From: Pythium myriotylum | Taxonomy: Eukaryota; Oomycota; Peronosporomycetes; Pythiales; Pythiaceae | Assembly: GCA_023091665.1 (NCBI GenBank) | Contig: JALJCQ010000031.1 | Coordinates: forward strand, 186,001 to 250,000 | Direction: 5' to 3' | DNA: 64,000 nt | In this document: piece by piece, positions 50,100 to 59,990 of the stretch | How positions within the stretch are numbered: position 1 is the stretch's first letter | Layout: each line of letters opens with the position of its first letter | The notes under the pieces: model-generated | Database searches by the model: none | Told to the model about the DNA's origin: nothing | The model's input: the letters and a program-made list of their open reading frames with translations, nothing else | Translations under genes and position numbers: made by a program

Positions 50100-51596
50100 C
50101 TAGAAGTTGGCATGCACCATGTCTTCATAGACGCCACAAACGCCGCGACCACCGTCGCGCTTGATACGCATGTATCCACCTTCACCCCAAGCCGGACTCC
50201 ACGAGTTGCGGATCTTGATTGAGGTTTTGTCGAAGCCGACGGCGAGCACAGCGTGGTCAAGCTGCGTGGTATCGCAACTCGAGATGACACCACTCTTGTA
50301 CTGCTTCCAGATGTTGTTAGTGGCAGACACAGCGACAACCACAGGCTGCTTCTTGAGCGCCGCGATGAGTCCGTCCTCGCCCTTGACACGCGACCAACCC
50401 TTGAGGTTGTTAGGGATACGCTTGCAGTCAGTCCTGCAATTCGCCTGCTGACCGTTCTGCATCGTGTATGGGATGTCCGAGCCACTGCAGACGCCGTTCT
50501 GCTTGATGTAATCGAAGGCTTGGTTCGGCCATCCAGATCTGCAACCGGAGTTGCTCGTGTCGCACGTGGTCACTTGCTGCTCCGAGAGCTTAACAAACGA
50601 CTTGGCCTTGGTGCTCACGCACTGACCGAACTCGGTCGCAGCAATCGTGGAAAAGGCCCAGCACGAGGCACAGGTGCCCTGCGTCTGCACAGGTGGCATG
50701 CACTGCTTGTTGGTGGACCAGTCGACACCCGAGCCGTCAAGACCGATTTCCTTCGTCGCCTGGGCGTTTGGCCCAAGGTCTGGCGCAACAGGGAGCGTGC
50801 GTGGGACGTCGCCGCCCTGGTTGCCACCTTCGTTGTTACGGTCGCCACCGCCGTTAAAGTTGCCACCACCGTTGCCATTGCCGTTGCCGTTGAAGTTTCC
50901 ACCGCCGTTGTTGTTGAAGTTTCCGCCGCCGTTGTTGTTGAAGTTTCCACCACCATTGTTGTTGAAGTTTCCACCGCCATTGTTATTGAAGTCGCCATTT
51001 CCGTTGCCTTGACCGTTGCGGTTGCCGTTGCCGTTGAATTCGTTGCCAAACTCGGCACCGTTGTTAAAGTTTCCTCCTTGGTTCCCGTTGCTGTTGCTGT
51101 TGGAGTTAATGTCACCAAAACTGAACGAGTAGCTGTTGCCGTAGCCATGAACGGGCGCATTGCCATCGACGCTATCATCTTCCTCAGGAGCCGCACGCAG
51201 CATGCGGCGCGTCGAGTCGTCAGCGTGAAAGCCGTTCCTGACTCGTTCCTGGAACTCAGCCGTCGTGAGCAGCGAGAAGGGCGAATCGGTCGAGAATACC
51301 GCGCCCGGGTTCTCCTTTTGAAGTTTATCGACAAGTTCTCTTGAAATGAAGAATCGCTGCTTGCGGTCTTCGAGCACCTCATCAGCATCTCGGGATTCCG
51401 CCTGGGGCACCCAGCCATTTTTTTCGCCTTGCTTGCCATACTTGGACATCCACTCGTTGAGCTCTTTCTCCACCGAGTCCGCCTCCTGAAGGTACCGAGC
51501 GTAGTTGATACCCGCGTGCATCGGACGAGCATCCGTTGAGCGGGCCATGAGGCCAAGCGCAGCGCTGGTCGCGAGAAGAGCGGATACGGTCTTCAT
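50100..51596 (-). CDS. Secreted papain-family cysteine protease with Asn/Gly repeat linker
   Basis: 498 residues from the ATG at 51596 (the longer frame to 51659 lacks an initiator context and would bury the signal peptide). Signal peptide MKTVSALLATSAALGLMARS-TDA; propeptide-like region to ~residue 150; then a ~110-residue linker of Asn/Gly/Phe with four or five copies of an 8-residue GGGNFNNN unit. The mature C1 protease begins near GLDGSGVDWSTNKQCMPPV: oxyanion Gln and nucleophile in QTQGTCASCWAFS, His in LDHAVLAVGFD, Asn in IRNSWSPAWGEGGYMRI. All catalytic residues are present, as are the Cys of GCRSGWPNQAF. A low-complexity linker between pro- and catalytic domains is unusual for papain-like enzymes. 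Probably a secreted protease acting at the wall or host interface. Confidence 0.9.
   Translation of the reverse strand: MKTVSALLATSAALGLMARSTDARPMHAGINYARYLQEADSVEKELNEWMSKYGKQGEKNGWVPQAESRDADEVLEDRKQRFFISRELVDKLQKENPGAVFSTDSPFSLLTTAEFQERVRNGFHADDSTRRMLRAAPEEDDSVDGNAPVHGYGNSYSFSFGDINSNSNSNGNQGGNFNNGAEFGNEFNGNGNRNGQGNGNGDFNNNGGGNFNNNGGGNFNNNGGGNFNNNGGGNFNGNGNGNGGGNFNGGGDRNNEGGNQGGDVPRTLPVAPDLGPNAQATKEIGLDGSGVDWSTNKQCMPPVQTQGTCASCWAFSTIAATEFGQCVSTKAKSFVKLSEQQVTTCDTSNSGCRSGWPNQAFDYIKQNGVCSGSDIPYTMQNGQQANCRTDCKRIPNNLKGWSRVKGEDGLIAALKKQPVVVAVSATNNIWKQYKSGVISSCDTTQLDHAVLAVGFDKTSIKIRNSWSPAWGEGGYMRIKRDGGRGVCGVYEDMVHANF
50831..51130 (-). repeat. Coding tandem repeats (Asn/Gly linker)
   Basis: 24-bp units of the type GTTGAAGTTTCCACC-GCCGTTGTT (plus strand) repeat at about 50893-51000, with shorter GTTGCCGTT units on both sides. 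They encode the GGGNFNNN repeats, and their number is likely to vary between strains. Confidence 0.8.
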
Positions 51597-51625
51597 TTTT
51601 GAGTTGGGAACTGTGGGGAACTGAG

Positions 51626-51641
51626 CCAAATCGGGAATGAG
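51626..51641 (-). promoter_or_regulatory. Inr/FPR-like element of the cysteine protease
   Basis: Minus strand CTCATTCCCGATTTGG, 30-45 bp before the ATG at 51596. It fits the oomycete pattern closely and supports the chosen start. Confidence 0.55.
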
Positions 51642-51649
51642 GACGATCG

Positions 51650-54404
51650 GATGGCTCATCCCGGCTCACTGAACGGAACACCTCCACGCATAGAGCGGCA
51701 ACACGAGAGATCAAGGCATCGGGGGACTCGACACTCACCGAGAACTATCCATAGCTCATGGTTTTGAGACCCAGCTGGCGCTACAGCTCTTGGCGGGAGG
51801 TCAATGGATAAAGGCCGGAGAATGGATTTGCACGGGGAAACGTGCTGTCCATCTGCAGCGAGTCTCCATACAAATCTACACTCTACTTTTATCCACATAC
51901 CTGCCATTAGCTGTACCGTACAATGGGCGTTCAAGGAGACGCGCCTGAGGACAGCAGGATTGGCCATCTGGCTCTAGCACGCAGTCCTTTACGCAGTCTG
52001 CTCTTGCTGCTCAGACGATTGATTACCATTAAAAGACTTTTAAAACCCAGGAATAATTTGCTGTCTAACTAGATTCTTGGAGGCCATGTGGGTCCCCGAC
52101 TTGATGTCATTGAGGTCTCCGATCTCACCCATGGTGTTGCCACAACATTCAAAGAGCGACGCAGATTATTTGAGCCAAAACCCAGTTGCCTCGTGAATCT
52201 CGAGCAGACATCGTGTTGAGAACTCCACAGATGGCAGGAACTTCGCCATCATCACTGAACATTGAATCACAGGCTCATTGTGGATGGTCGTCAAGTCGAA
52301 GTGCTCCCGATGGGCTTTCCGACAGGAAATCCGCGAGGCAAGGGGCCAGTGGATCGGCCCATGATCTCGTAGAGTGTTCCAATTGCACTGCTCCTTCCGG
52401 CACGGCGCTCATGGCTCTGGCTGCCACAGCCGCTGCGGTCTGGTGGGTGAGAGGCAGAGTGGTCCATTGAGCACTGGGAAAATGGTCTCCAAGCATCTGT
52501 CTGTCCTAGGACTAATCATTACCGACATCTGGGTAGCTGGTTCCATTGGAGACGGGGGCCGATCTGAGCACAGTACAGTATGAAAGGTAGACTGTACGGT
52601 ACTACGAGCCGGAGCTGGAGAAACCGACTCACGGTTCTTGAGTCGGGATTTTAGTCGAGTCCATTTCAACGATTCAACCCACGAATCGATGCTGATACTT
52701 CTTGTCACCGTCAACATCAGAACGGGCCGCGTTCCGAATTCGCGGCTGCGACCCACAAACTTTTGGAGGGCAGTCATCGAAGTTAGGCCATCGAGAAGAA
52801 GCAGGTACCGAAAACCGGTTGTCGGATTTCGACAAATTGAGAAATCATGAGTCCTGTTCGTTATCGAGCCAGTTTGGACTGCACAGCGTGAATGCCACAG
52901 CGAGCAAGAGGTGGGGGAACCAACGTACACTTTGTTCGCGCTCTAAGCCGGTGTCAACTCTCTATGAACCTGTTATAATCCATATTTCTTTCCCGCAGGG
53001 AGATGATATGGAGATGGGTGAATGTACTGACGCACGGTCGAAGTGGATGAGACCAACAGACTTGTGCAGTTCGGAGCCAGCTCTTCGAAGAAGACGACTT
53101 TTGAAAAGGGGATCTTTCACAGTCGATATGCGTGGGGAGCATGATCGCGCAGAAATGTGTGGAGTCAGTATGGCCAAACCCGTGCGGATCCTGTCATATT
53201 TTGTATGGAGAAGATACCGGCTTCGTATGAATCAGAAGCCCAAAGAGCTCCTAAAGCATTAGCTGTACTTTTCTTGCAAATACTCTGAAATTCTATTTGA
53301 CCAGTTGCTTCGATAAATCAGGGGTCCGGCTTAGAGCGCGAACAAACTGTATGGTTATCCACCCCTGACTTCGGACAAGTCGATTGCCGTGATGCGACCC
53401 TCAAGATCCTTCGTGTCATCGCTACCACCAGATCTCACTGCAATCTGGATTTGTGGCTTGCGATCCACAAACTGCTGGATGGCAATCATCGAGGTGAGGC
53501 CGTCGAGAAGGTCTTGTTCCTTATCAAGCCAGTTTGGCCAGTTTGGACTTCGCTGAATCGCTGGTCACCGCGCCCTTGTTGGGTCCCTTGGAGCCAAGAG
53601 ACTGGAACTCCTGGATTCGTTTGCGAGAGACTCGTATGGATTCGTAAACTGACATTGCGTCCTCTTGGACAGCTTGACGTTCGTGTATCGACTTGGTTCT
53701 GTGGTGAATCCGAGTATGCATGTTCATCACAAACGGGATCTCTCTAACCTGACGTCTACGATGATGATGACGGTGTTACATCGGTATGAATAGCTTCAGC
53801 TATACAAACCTGAGGTCTAACAACACGATCGTTTCGCTCCTCCAAGAACGCGAAACTTGAATAGAAGCGCTATGGGGACAAACCATGTCTTCTTCGTTGA
53901 GAAACTATGGAATGATGCCATCGTAAAGCAGACCCGGGAAGTCGGAGCGTTCGACACGTATCTTAGATGTTGCACTTGAAAGGTTTGTCGTGAGTCAATG
54001 GGTAGATTAGTGAGGGGGTTTGCCATCTTATGGTACGCGTGGGCAGGGTTTTTTCGGGATGGACAACAACAAATTCTCGTTATTGACACAAATTTCGACC
54101 GCCACATCTTGGGTTAAATTGTTCGGAGGCTAGCCCTATCGGGTGAGAGAGCTTTTAAAGGATCACGGAAGACCCCAAGGTAGGGAAGATGTAAGTGGAC
54201 TGCATCGACGAGACCCGAGATGAGGCTGAGCGTACACAGCTTGATTGTTGATGAGCGCAGGTCGGCTGGCTGACTCTCCATACAGCTAACGCCCCCCCTG
54301 CCTGCCAACTAGGTCTAGGTAATGACACCGATGCCAGCTCCTCCTCGCTTTGGATTAAAATCAAACAGGTGACGGTATGTACGAGGTAACAGTAACAGTA
54401 ACAA
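51650..54404. other. No intact gene; duplicated coding-like remnant
   Basis: At 53370-53540 the minus strand reads as a clean segment (DLLDGLTSMIAIQQFVDRKP, then QIAVRSGGSDDTKDLEGRI). A diverged partner lies at 52740-52900 (LLLLDGLTSMTALQKFVGRS). Both are flanked by stops. This looks like two copies of one decayed element or gene, family not recognised. The rest is unassigned. Confidence 0.35.
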
Positions 54405-55190
54405 GGTGAGGTCTATTGGTTTGCTCTTATAGAAACCTATAGCCGGCTTCGTGCCTGGATTATGAGGCGATCTCGCCTCCAATACGTGAGATCTCCGTCA
54501 AGAAGGTCGGCGATGGATGAATGGTCTGCTCGCGTCGTGGGGTGGAACACATGACTGCTTTGGGCGGTGTCCATTGCCAGATTGGCTGCAGCGTCCGCCA
54601 TGCGATTGGCGGCCCTGGGGTGATGCACACATGTGTTGATGCCAAGCAAGTCCGCGAGCCATCGTGCCCGCGCGTATTTGGTCCGGGGGATCTTGTTGAT
54701 AGGAGCTCGGAAAGCTTGCATCTGTCGAATGATGAGCATACTATCGCTAACGACCGTGAGGGGTGTCCAATGGTTTTGATGGACTGCCGTCAGCCCAGCC
54801 AGAAGGACTTCGTACTCAGCTTGGTTGTTAGTTGTGGTGGGGGCCGGATAGGATATTGCTGCGGAGTAGACAACTTCAGCAGCGGTGTCGTTGTGACGAA
54901 GTCGTACCACAATCGGTCCAGCCCCGCCCGCTCCGGGGTTGCCGCGTGGCCCACCATCGAAAAATAACAGGTAACGTTGATCATGGTGCGGGAATGCAAG
55001 CGTCGTCGGGGGTCGTGATGTCGAGGGCGCGTTCTTGAGCAGCTCGAGTGCTGCCGCCGTGTGCGGCGTAGTCGCACTATCCATTGTGCGCGGCCATCGT
55101 AGGTCGCAGAGGGAGGCTTGGAGACGTGAGTGGAGGAGCGCGAGTGCGTGGTCCGGTCGCCAGACTTCAGTGTTGTTGTCGAGTGTCGTG
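54405..55190 (-). pseudogene. LINE 3'-end fragment with complete RNase H, 5' truncated
   Basis: The frame is open from about 55190 (EVWRPDHALALLHSRLQASL), through an internal Met at 55084 (MDSATTPHTAAALELL), to 54437, ending WRRDRLIIQARSRL. RNase H type 1: Asp in YLLFFDGGPRGNPGAGG, Glu in TTNNQAEYEVLLAGL, Asp in VVSDSMLIIRQM and Asp in HHPRAANRMADAAAN, so all four catalytic acids are present. The upstream text is typical of the tail of a LINE ORF2, so this is a 5'-truncated LINE rather than a host gene. The start coincides with a 33-bp palindrome (55199-55231). Confidence 0.72.
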
Positions 55191-55198
55191 CGTCGTTG

Positions 55199-55231
55199 CC
55201 AGATCGTCCGGAGTCACTCCGGACGATCTGG
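55199..55231. repeat. 16-bp perfect inverted repeat, 1-base loop
   Basis: CCAGATCGTCCGGAGT-C-ACTCCGGACGATCTGG, at the left edge of unassigned sequence before the PAD inverted duplication. Confidence 0.85.
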
Positions 55232-55441
55232 TGACGAGGACTTGCTTTCTCCAGGTGGCCTGTATAGCCGCATGAGTAGCAATCATCATGGTTAGGCGGC
55301 AACCGCATCATCTCTTGGTGCTCCCGGATGAGGTTTGGGAAACCAAGAAGCTCCAGGGAAAAGAAAGCCGCTTTGCCCTCCCCAAGACTCGGGGCCTGAT
55401 CCGGAATGTACGAGGTGCAACGCGCTCTTGTGCATGGAAAA

Positions 55442-56388
55442 ATTGAAAGAGTGGTGGGAACGATAACGGCACAGTTCTTTATTGAAGAGAAATGGTTGAG
55501 CAGAACGAGGAGACCTACTTTTGTCTGGATAGCGCTAGAGCGACATTAGCACATTCGCAAAACCATTTACAGGGTCTCAGCGTCCGGCGCGATCGGCACG
55601 AGGTTGCCGGCACCCTTGCTGATCTCGAGGATCGTCGCCTGCTCGCTGAGGATGAGACGGTCGCGCTGGTTGCCGATGTCGGCCAACTTGCGCCAGCGCG
55701 CGTAGTCCTCTGGGTTGCGCTTGTCGCCGTGGGCCTCCTTCGAGTGCTCCCAGTGGCCCTTGGAGAAGCCGATCATGGTCGTGATCTTCTTGTTGGGGAT
55801 GTCGTAGACGAGCGAGACGATCGTGCCGGTCTCTTCAAGCCAGTTGCACTGCCAGAGCTCGCCAGGGCGTATGCACTGGAAGGCGACGGTCTGGTAGTTG
55901 AGGCGGCCAGCCATGGGGCCGCCGTGGATCGAGTACACGATGCGGTCCTCGGAGAAGAACCACATCTCGTAGCGCCACTTTTGCGGGTTGCCGTTGTCGT
56001 CCTGCGCGTCGTAGTCGTAGATGAGGTGGACGTCGCGGATGTCGGTCTCGAAGGACGGGTGGAGCGGCGTGTTGGTGTGGTAGCCTGGCACTTGCATGGA
56101 CATCTTGGAGGTCGTTGGTGGTCGGGAGGGAGGAGGGGGAGGGAGAGTAGGGTGAGTGGAGTGGGGTCGGCGGTGGATTGGAAAGTGGGGAATGCGGCGT
56201 GGGGAGCGGATCTGATCTGGTTGATGTGGCGTCGCTGTGCGGGCAGAGGCGGTTGAAGTGTGCGTCGCATGGAGGGGAAGCGAGGCGGAAAAGATCGGGA
56301 GTCATCATTTGATGGGGTCACATGGATTATATCCAGTGAATAATCGGTCGATCGCCCCATCTGTGTTGACGGCCCTCGAGACTGTGAC
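55442..56388 (-). repeat. Left arm of a 947-bp inverted duplication carrying PAD
   Basis: The left arm spans 55442-56388 and the right arm 57561-58507, equal in length with no gap needed. Translations of all frames agree in both arms, so they are identical or nearly so. The arms contain the PAD gene, its leader and its 3' flank. Spacer 1172 bp. Confidence 0.93.
55567..56103 (-). CDS. Phenolic acid decarboxylase, copy 4
   Basis: 178 residues from the ATG at 56103 (MSMQVPGYHTNTPLHP...), no signal peptide. Catalytic set by alignment with bacterial PADs: Tyr29 and Tyr31 (LIYDYD), Arg67 (GGPMAGR), Glu90 (NWLEETG). It differs from copy 3 at scattered positions (for example LIYDYD for LVYDYD, AFQC for AYQC, IVSLVYDIPNKK). 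Identical to copy 5 in the opposite arm. Head-to-head with copy 5, 1.74 kb between starts. The upstream region differs from the ALDH-linked copies, so this pair has separate regulation. Expected to decarboxylate hydroxycinnamic acids in the cytosol. Confidence 0.92.
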   Translation of the reverse strand: MSMQVPGYHTNTPLHPSFETDIRDVHLIYDYDAQDDNGNPQKWRYEMWFFSEDRIVYSIHGGPMAGRLNYQTVAFQCIRPGELWQCNWLEETGTIVSLVYDIPNKKITTMIGFSKGHWEHSKEAHGDKRNPEDYARWRKLADIGNQRDRLILSEQATILEISKGAGNLVPIAPDAETL

Positions 56389-56870
56389 CGTGAATGTCGC
56401 AGCTCTGGGGCTCACATTGAATATGAATGGATAATATCGATGTACAATGTATTCAATTCGTCCTTGCCCCAAACTATGGTCACTTCTGGAGGTCTTCGAT
56501 GTTCATTGAGATTAAGCATTCCCTTGAATTGTAATCGACGAGAATGTGCTCGAATGAGAAGGTAAGTTTAACTGGAATGGCGGCATAATGTTTTCTTGGC
56601 AGAATGGACCGTGAGGAAGTTACCGTCTTCGGATGGAAGAGTTTTCTATGTGAGAACCAATAGACGTCACTTGAAATGAAAAATTGTCTCTGGATAGGAT
56701 GAAAAGCAACAGACGTGTCTCGGTAGCCAGACAATGCCGACTGACTTGTAGTATCTCCAAAATCCCAGCTTGTACACGCACGTTAACCCCGCTGAGGCGA
56801 TATTCAATTCGTTCATCCTGATTCAGCTCCATGCACAGGATGAAATGGCCAGGGCGTGAAAATGGTGTCC

Positions 56871-56947
<77 letters not shown>

Positions 56948-57560
56948 AGATGTTGCTTCGTGATTCGGTTCTGCTGTTACGTCAGTCAGTGTAAGATGTG
57001 GCGGAGTGAAGGTATCTGCTCGGAGTGGACACACTCATACGCCGTGTTTATTATCCTCTATAAACGGATTGGCTGCGTGTAGCTTAGTTCGACGAGGATT
57101 CCAGATGCGTTGAATGAATCCCTTCGTCTCATGGAGCTCTTCAGCACTGCCAGAGTAATGTGCTGGTTTGATATTACTTTGTATATTCCCATTTTTCTTA
57201 CATCTAGACTTTTGATAGGGGGACGTCGACAGCATCAAGTAGAGGAAGGCTTTGAAGTTATCGAGGAGCACCTCCTGTGAGGCTTCATTATCTTCAACTC
57301 GCCGAAATTCTCACTCTCGAACACCCTTTTGTCCAACTTGTACCGTACAGTACCACCAGCATACCCCTCCCAACAAAAGAGCACATCACCTCTCACTGTA
57401 CGCGGATATGTCCCCAAGACTCAAACCGACGAATCTTCACGTACCAGCAGTGAACGCACGCTTCTGACCTCGGACTTTCTTACCTGCAAGGTTGCCATAA
57501 TGGCTGCAAGGTCTTCCGGCTGGTATGCGCGTCGTGCTTCCTGATCTAGTGACATTACTA
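56389..57560. other. Spacer of the PAD inverted duplication
   Basis: No gene. Contains a (GA)n microsatellite of ~72 bp at 56875-56946. Both PAD promoters must lie in the arms or in the outer parts of this spacer. Confidence 0.6.
56875..56946 (+). repeat. (GA)n microsatellite
   Basis: About 36 uninterrupted GA units; CT on the minus strand. Confidence 0.97.
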
Positions 57561-58507
57561 GTCACAGTCTCGAGGGCCGTCAACACAGATGGGGCGATCG
57601 ACCGATTATTCACTGGATATAATCCATGTGACCCCATCAAATGATGACTCCCGATCTTTTCCGCCTCGCTTCCCCTCCATGCGACGCACACTTCAACCGC
57701 CTCTGCCCGCACAGCGACGCCACATCAACCAGATCAGATCCGCTCCCCACGCCGCATTCCCCACTTTCCAATCCACCGCCGACCCCACTCCACTCACCCT
57801 ACTCTCCCTCCCCCTCCTCCCTCCCGACCACCAACGACCTCCAAGATGTCCATGCAAGTGCCAGGCTACCACACCAACACGCCGCTCCACCCGTCCTTCG
57901 AGACCGACATCCGCGACGTCCACCTCATCTACGACTACGACGCGCAGGACGACAACGGCAACCCGCAAAAGTGGCGCTACGAGATGTGGTTCTTCTCCGA
58001 GGACCGCATCGTGTACTCGATCCACGGCGGCCCCATGGCTGGCCGCCTCAACTACCAGACCGTCGCCTTCCAGTGCATACGCCCTGGCGAGCTCTGGCAG
58101 TGCAACTGGCTTGAAGAGACCGGCACGATCGTCTCGCTCGTCTACGACATCCCCAACAAGAAGATCACGACCATGATCGGCTTCTCCAAGGGCCACTGGG
58201 AGCACTCGAAGGAGGCCCACGGCGACAAGCGCAACCCAGAGGACTACGCGCGCTGGCGCAAGTTGGCCGACATCGGCAACCAGCGCGACCGTCTCATCCT
58301 CAGCGAGCAGGCGACGATCCTCGAGATCAGCAAGGGTGCCGGCAACCTCGTGCCGATCGCGCCGGACGCTGAGACCCTGTAAATGGTTTTGCGAATGTGC
58401 TAATGTCGCTCTAGCGCTATCCAGACAAAAGTAGGTCTCCTCGTTCTGCTCAACCATTTCTCTTCAATAAAGAACTGTGCCGTTATCGTTCCCACCACTC
58501 TTTCAAT
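57561..58507 (+). repeat. Right arm of the 947-bp inverted duplication
   Basis: Exact or near-exact reverse complement of 55442-56388. Similarity ends sharply at 57561 on the inner side and 58507 on the outer side. Confidence 0.93.
57846..58382 (+). CDS. Phenolic acid decarboxylase, copy 5
   Basis: 178 residues from the ATG at 57846 (context AAGATGTC), the same protein as copy 4. All catalytic residues (Tyr29, Tyr31, Arg67, Glu90) are kept. The conserved tail FSKGHWEHSKEAHGDK and NQRDRLILSEQATIL is intact, and the stop is followed by a shared 3' flank to 58507 containing AATAAA (58466-58471), a likely polyadenylation signal. Perfect identity to the other arm points to very recent duplication or continuing gene conversion between the arms. 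Confidence 0.92.
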   Translation: MSMQVPGYHTNTPLHPSFETDIRDVHLIYDYDAQDDNGNPQKWRYEMWFFSEDRIVYSIHGGPMAGRLNYQTVAFQCIRPGELWQCNWLEETGTIVSLVYDIPNKKITTMIGFSKGHWEHSKEAHGDKRNPEDYARWRKLADIGNQRDRLILSEQATILEISKGAGNLVPIAPDAETL

Positions 58508-59086
58508 ATCTCCACGCGCCTGAGAGTTCCACCTCGAACGCGCCGCCCCTGCTCCATTCTAATCCAAGGCGAGGAGGAGCCTGTGCCGATCTCATCAGAA
58601 CCGATGGGCATGCAGGGACTGCGGTAGCTGCACGGAGAGTTCGCCAGCCGCGCTGCACACATCATAATCAAGCTTTGTACGCTCAGCCTCATCTCGGGTC
58701 TCGTCGATGCAGCACACTACTTATACCTTGACCACTTTGTCAACGTTTGACAGCTCTGGCTTCATCGACCACCTGATAGCGATACTCTCCGAATTCCTAC
58801 AGTGTAGCTTGGCGCCAAGAAGACGAACTCAGTCTACATAAATTAATGAACAAACCGGGTGCATGCGCAGAGTCTCTCGCTAATGTAGCAATGGACTCAA
58901 CTCCGCTCAGACTTCAGTCGTACGGCACGCGGAGAGCACTCGGTATTCTTTTACTTATCCATGCGCGTCTTTCGCAGGTGAATTTGGCCAGCCCTGAATA
59001 TAATGATGAGAGCGATCCCGACGCGACTCTTTCTCTCGAGTAAAGAGTCGCTGCGGGATCTTTCTCATCATTCTCTCAAAACATCC
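58508..59086. other. No gene; imperfect foldback before the next gene
   Basis: An imperfect 30-bp inverted repeat (59003-59032 with 59042-59071, ATGATGAGA.../...TCTCATCAT) lies just before the ATG at 59087. Short RNase-H-like or PAD-flank similarities were not seen. The TCATTCTCTCAAAAC stretch at its right end could serve as initiator. Confidence 0.45.
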
Positions 59087-59524
59087 ATGTTCGTGAGCAC
59101 ATGGCACATCGTGAACGATCGGCGCCTGCCAAACCCTCTGGCGTCGCTCTACCGCGTCGAGCACTCGGGCAACCGCAACAATGTATTCTCGTCGCGAGCG
59201 TCGCCGGTTTTTGCGCACCATGACGACTTCGTCCGCGTCAAGTTCCAGCACGCTAACTGGTCCAACCGCACGCCCACACCCTTCCTCTCGACTTTCTCCA
59301 ACTATCGCCACGCGTACAACTGGGCGGCCCACCGGCGCGACACCATGGGAGACTACAATGTGTGCATTCACGAGATCTCAAGCGATGGGCTCCTCGTATT
59401 TGGCGCCGGCGGTGACGAGTTCCTCGTGCTTGAGGAGATCCCGCGCACCAACATCGTTGAAACGTACGAAGTCTCGTCGGACAATGAGAACGAGTCGTCC
59501 AGCGAGGACGACGATTATTACTAA
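59087..59524 (+). CDS. Unknown protein with acidic C-terminal tail
   Basis: 145 residues from the ATG at 59087 (MFVSTWHIVNDRRLPNPLAS...); an ATG at 59003 is possible but lies in a foldback. No signal peptide. Conserved-looking blocks: SLYRVEHSGNRNNVFSS, DDFVRVKFQHANWSNRTPTP, FLSTFSNYRHAYNWAAHR, VCIHEISSDGLLVFGAGG and DEFLVLEEIPRTNIVE, followed by an Asp/Glu/Ser tail ending EDDDYY. The order 'RV-x-H ... PFLSTFS ... WA' with a final E-x-x-V-L-x-E-I-P recalls fungal domains of unknown function and, loosely, ADP-ribosyltransferase folds (R, S-T-S, E positions). I cannot confirm either, so no function is assigned. Confidence 0.65.
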   Translation: MFVSTWHIVNDRRLPNPLASLYRVEHSGNRNNVFSSRASPVFAHHDDFVRVKFQHANWSNRTPTPFLSTFSNYRHAYNWAAHRRDTMGDYNVCIHEISSDGLLVFGAGGDEFLVLEEIPRTNIVETYEVSSDNENESSSEDDDYY

Positions 59525-59990
59525 GGCGATGTGGAGTAATCGTTTCTGCATGAAGTATCTCAATGGCCCAGCGATGGAGTGAACCGGCACTGACTCTTTG
59601 CGTTTGGGGTGATCACAGAGGAGCGTCGGCGCGTGGCGCATACTGGGAGCCGGCGCAATAGTTTGTCTGCGCATGCTGTCTTCGAAGACATAGACGTGAG
59701 GGAAAAAAAGAAACAGACCTCACACTTCATTGTCTCCGACGATGCCGTTACGCGTTCCAATGTCATCCGGACTTTCGTATGGTCTTGTACGACGCGTGCA
59801 ACGAACCAGACAGATGGGAATTTGTCGCACTCCTCGTGCTTCGACGAAAAGAGTTGTGCTGAGGAGTTCGAGCTCTACAAACCATTTGCATGCACTTCAC
59901 AGCCTCTACTCTCAATTGGTCACTCGCTCTGGCCACCATCCTATCCTTCACGTCGATCGCTCATCTCGCGCCCAAATATTAAAGCTGATC
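59525..59990. other. 3' flanks of convergent genes, nothing else seen
   Basis: Lies between the convergent unknown gene (ends 59524) and DHFR (ends 59991). Open plus-strand frames here have no recognisable content. Confidence 0.4.

Noticed and set aside
50253..51344. 363-codon plus-strand ORF
   Set aside because: Antisense shadow of the papain-like protease; Val/Ala repeats mirror the Asn/Gly linker.
54437..55084. Host gene encoding stand-alone RNase H
   Set aside because: The open frame continues upstream into LINE ORF2-like text and the 3' flank is repeated elsewhere, so a truncated LINE is more likely.
55492..56256. 254-codon plus-strand ORF (and its mirror 57693-58457)
   Set aside because: Shadow of the PAD gene in GC-rich sequence with third-position bias.
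56831..57082. ORF through the GA microsatellite
   Set aside because: Arg/Glu repeat reading of a microsatellite only.
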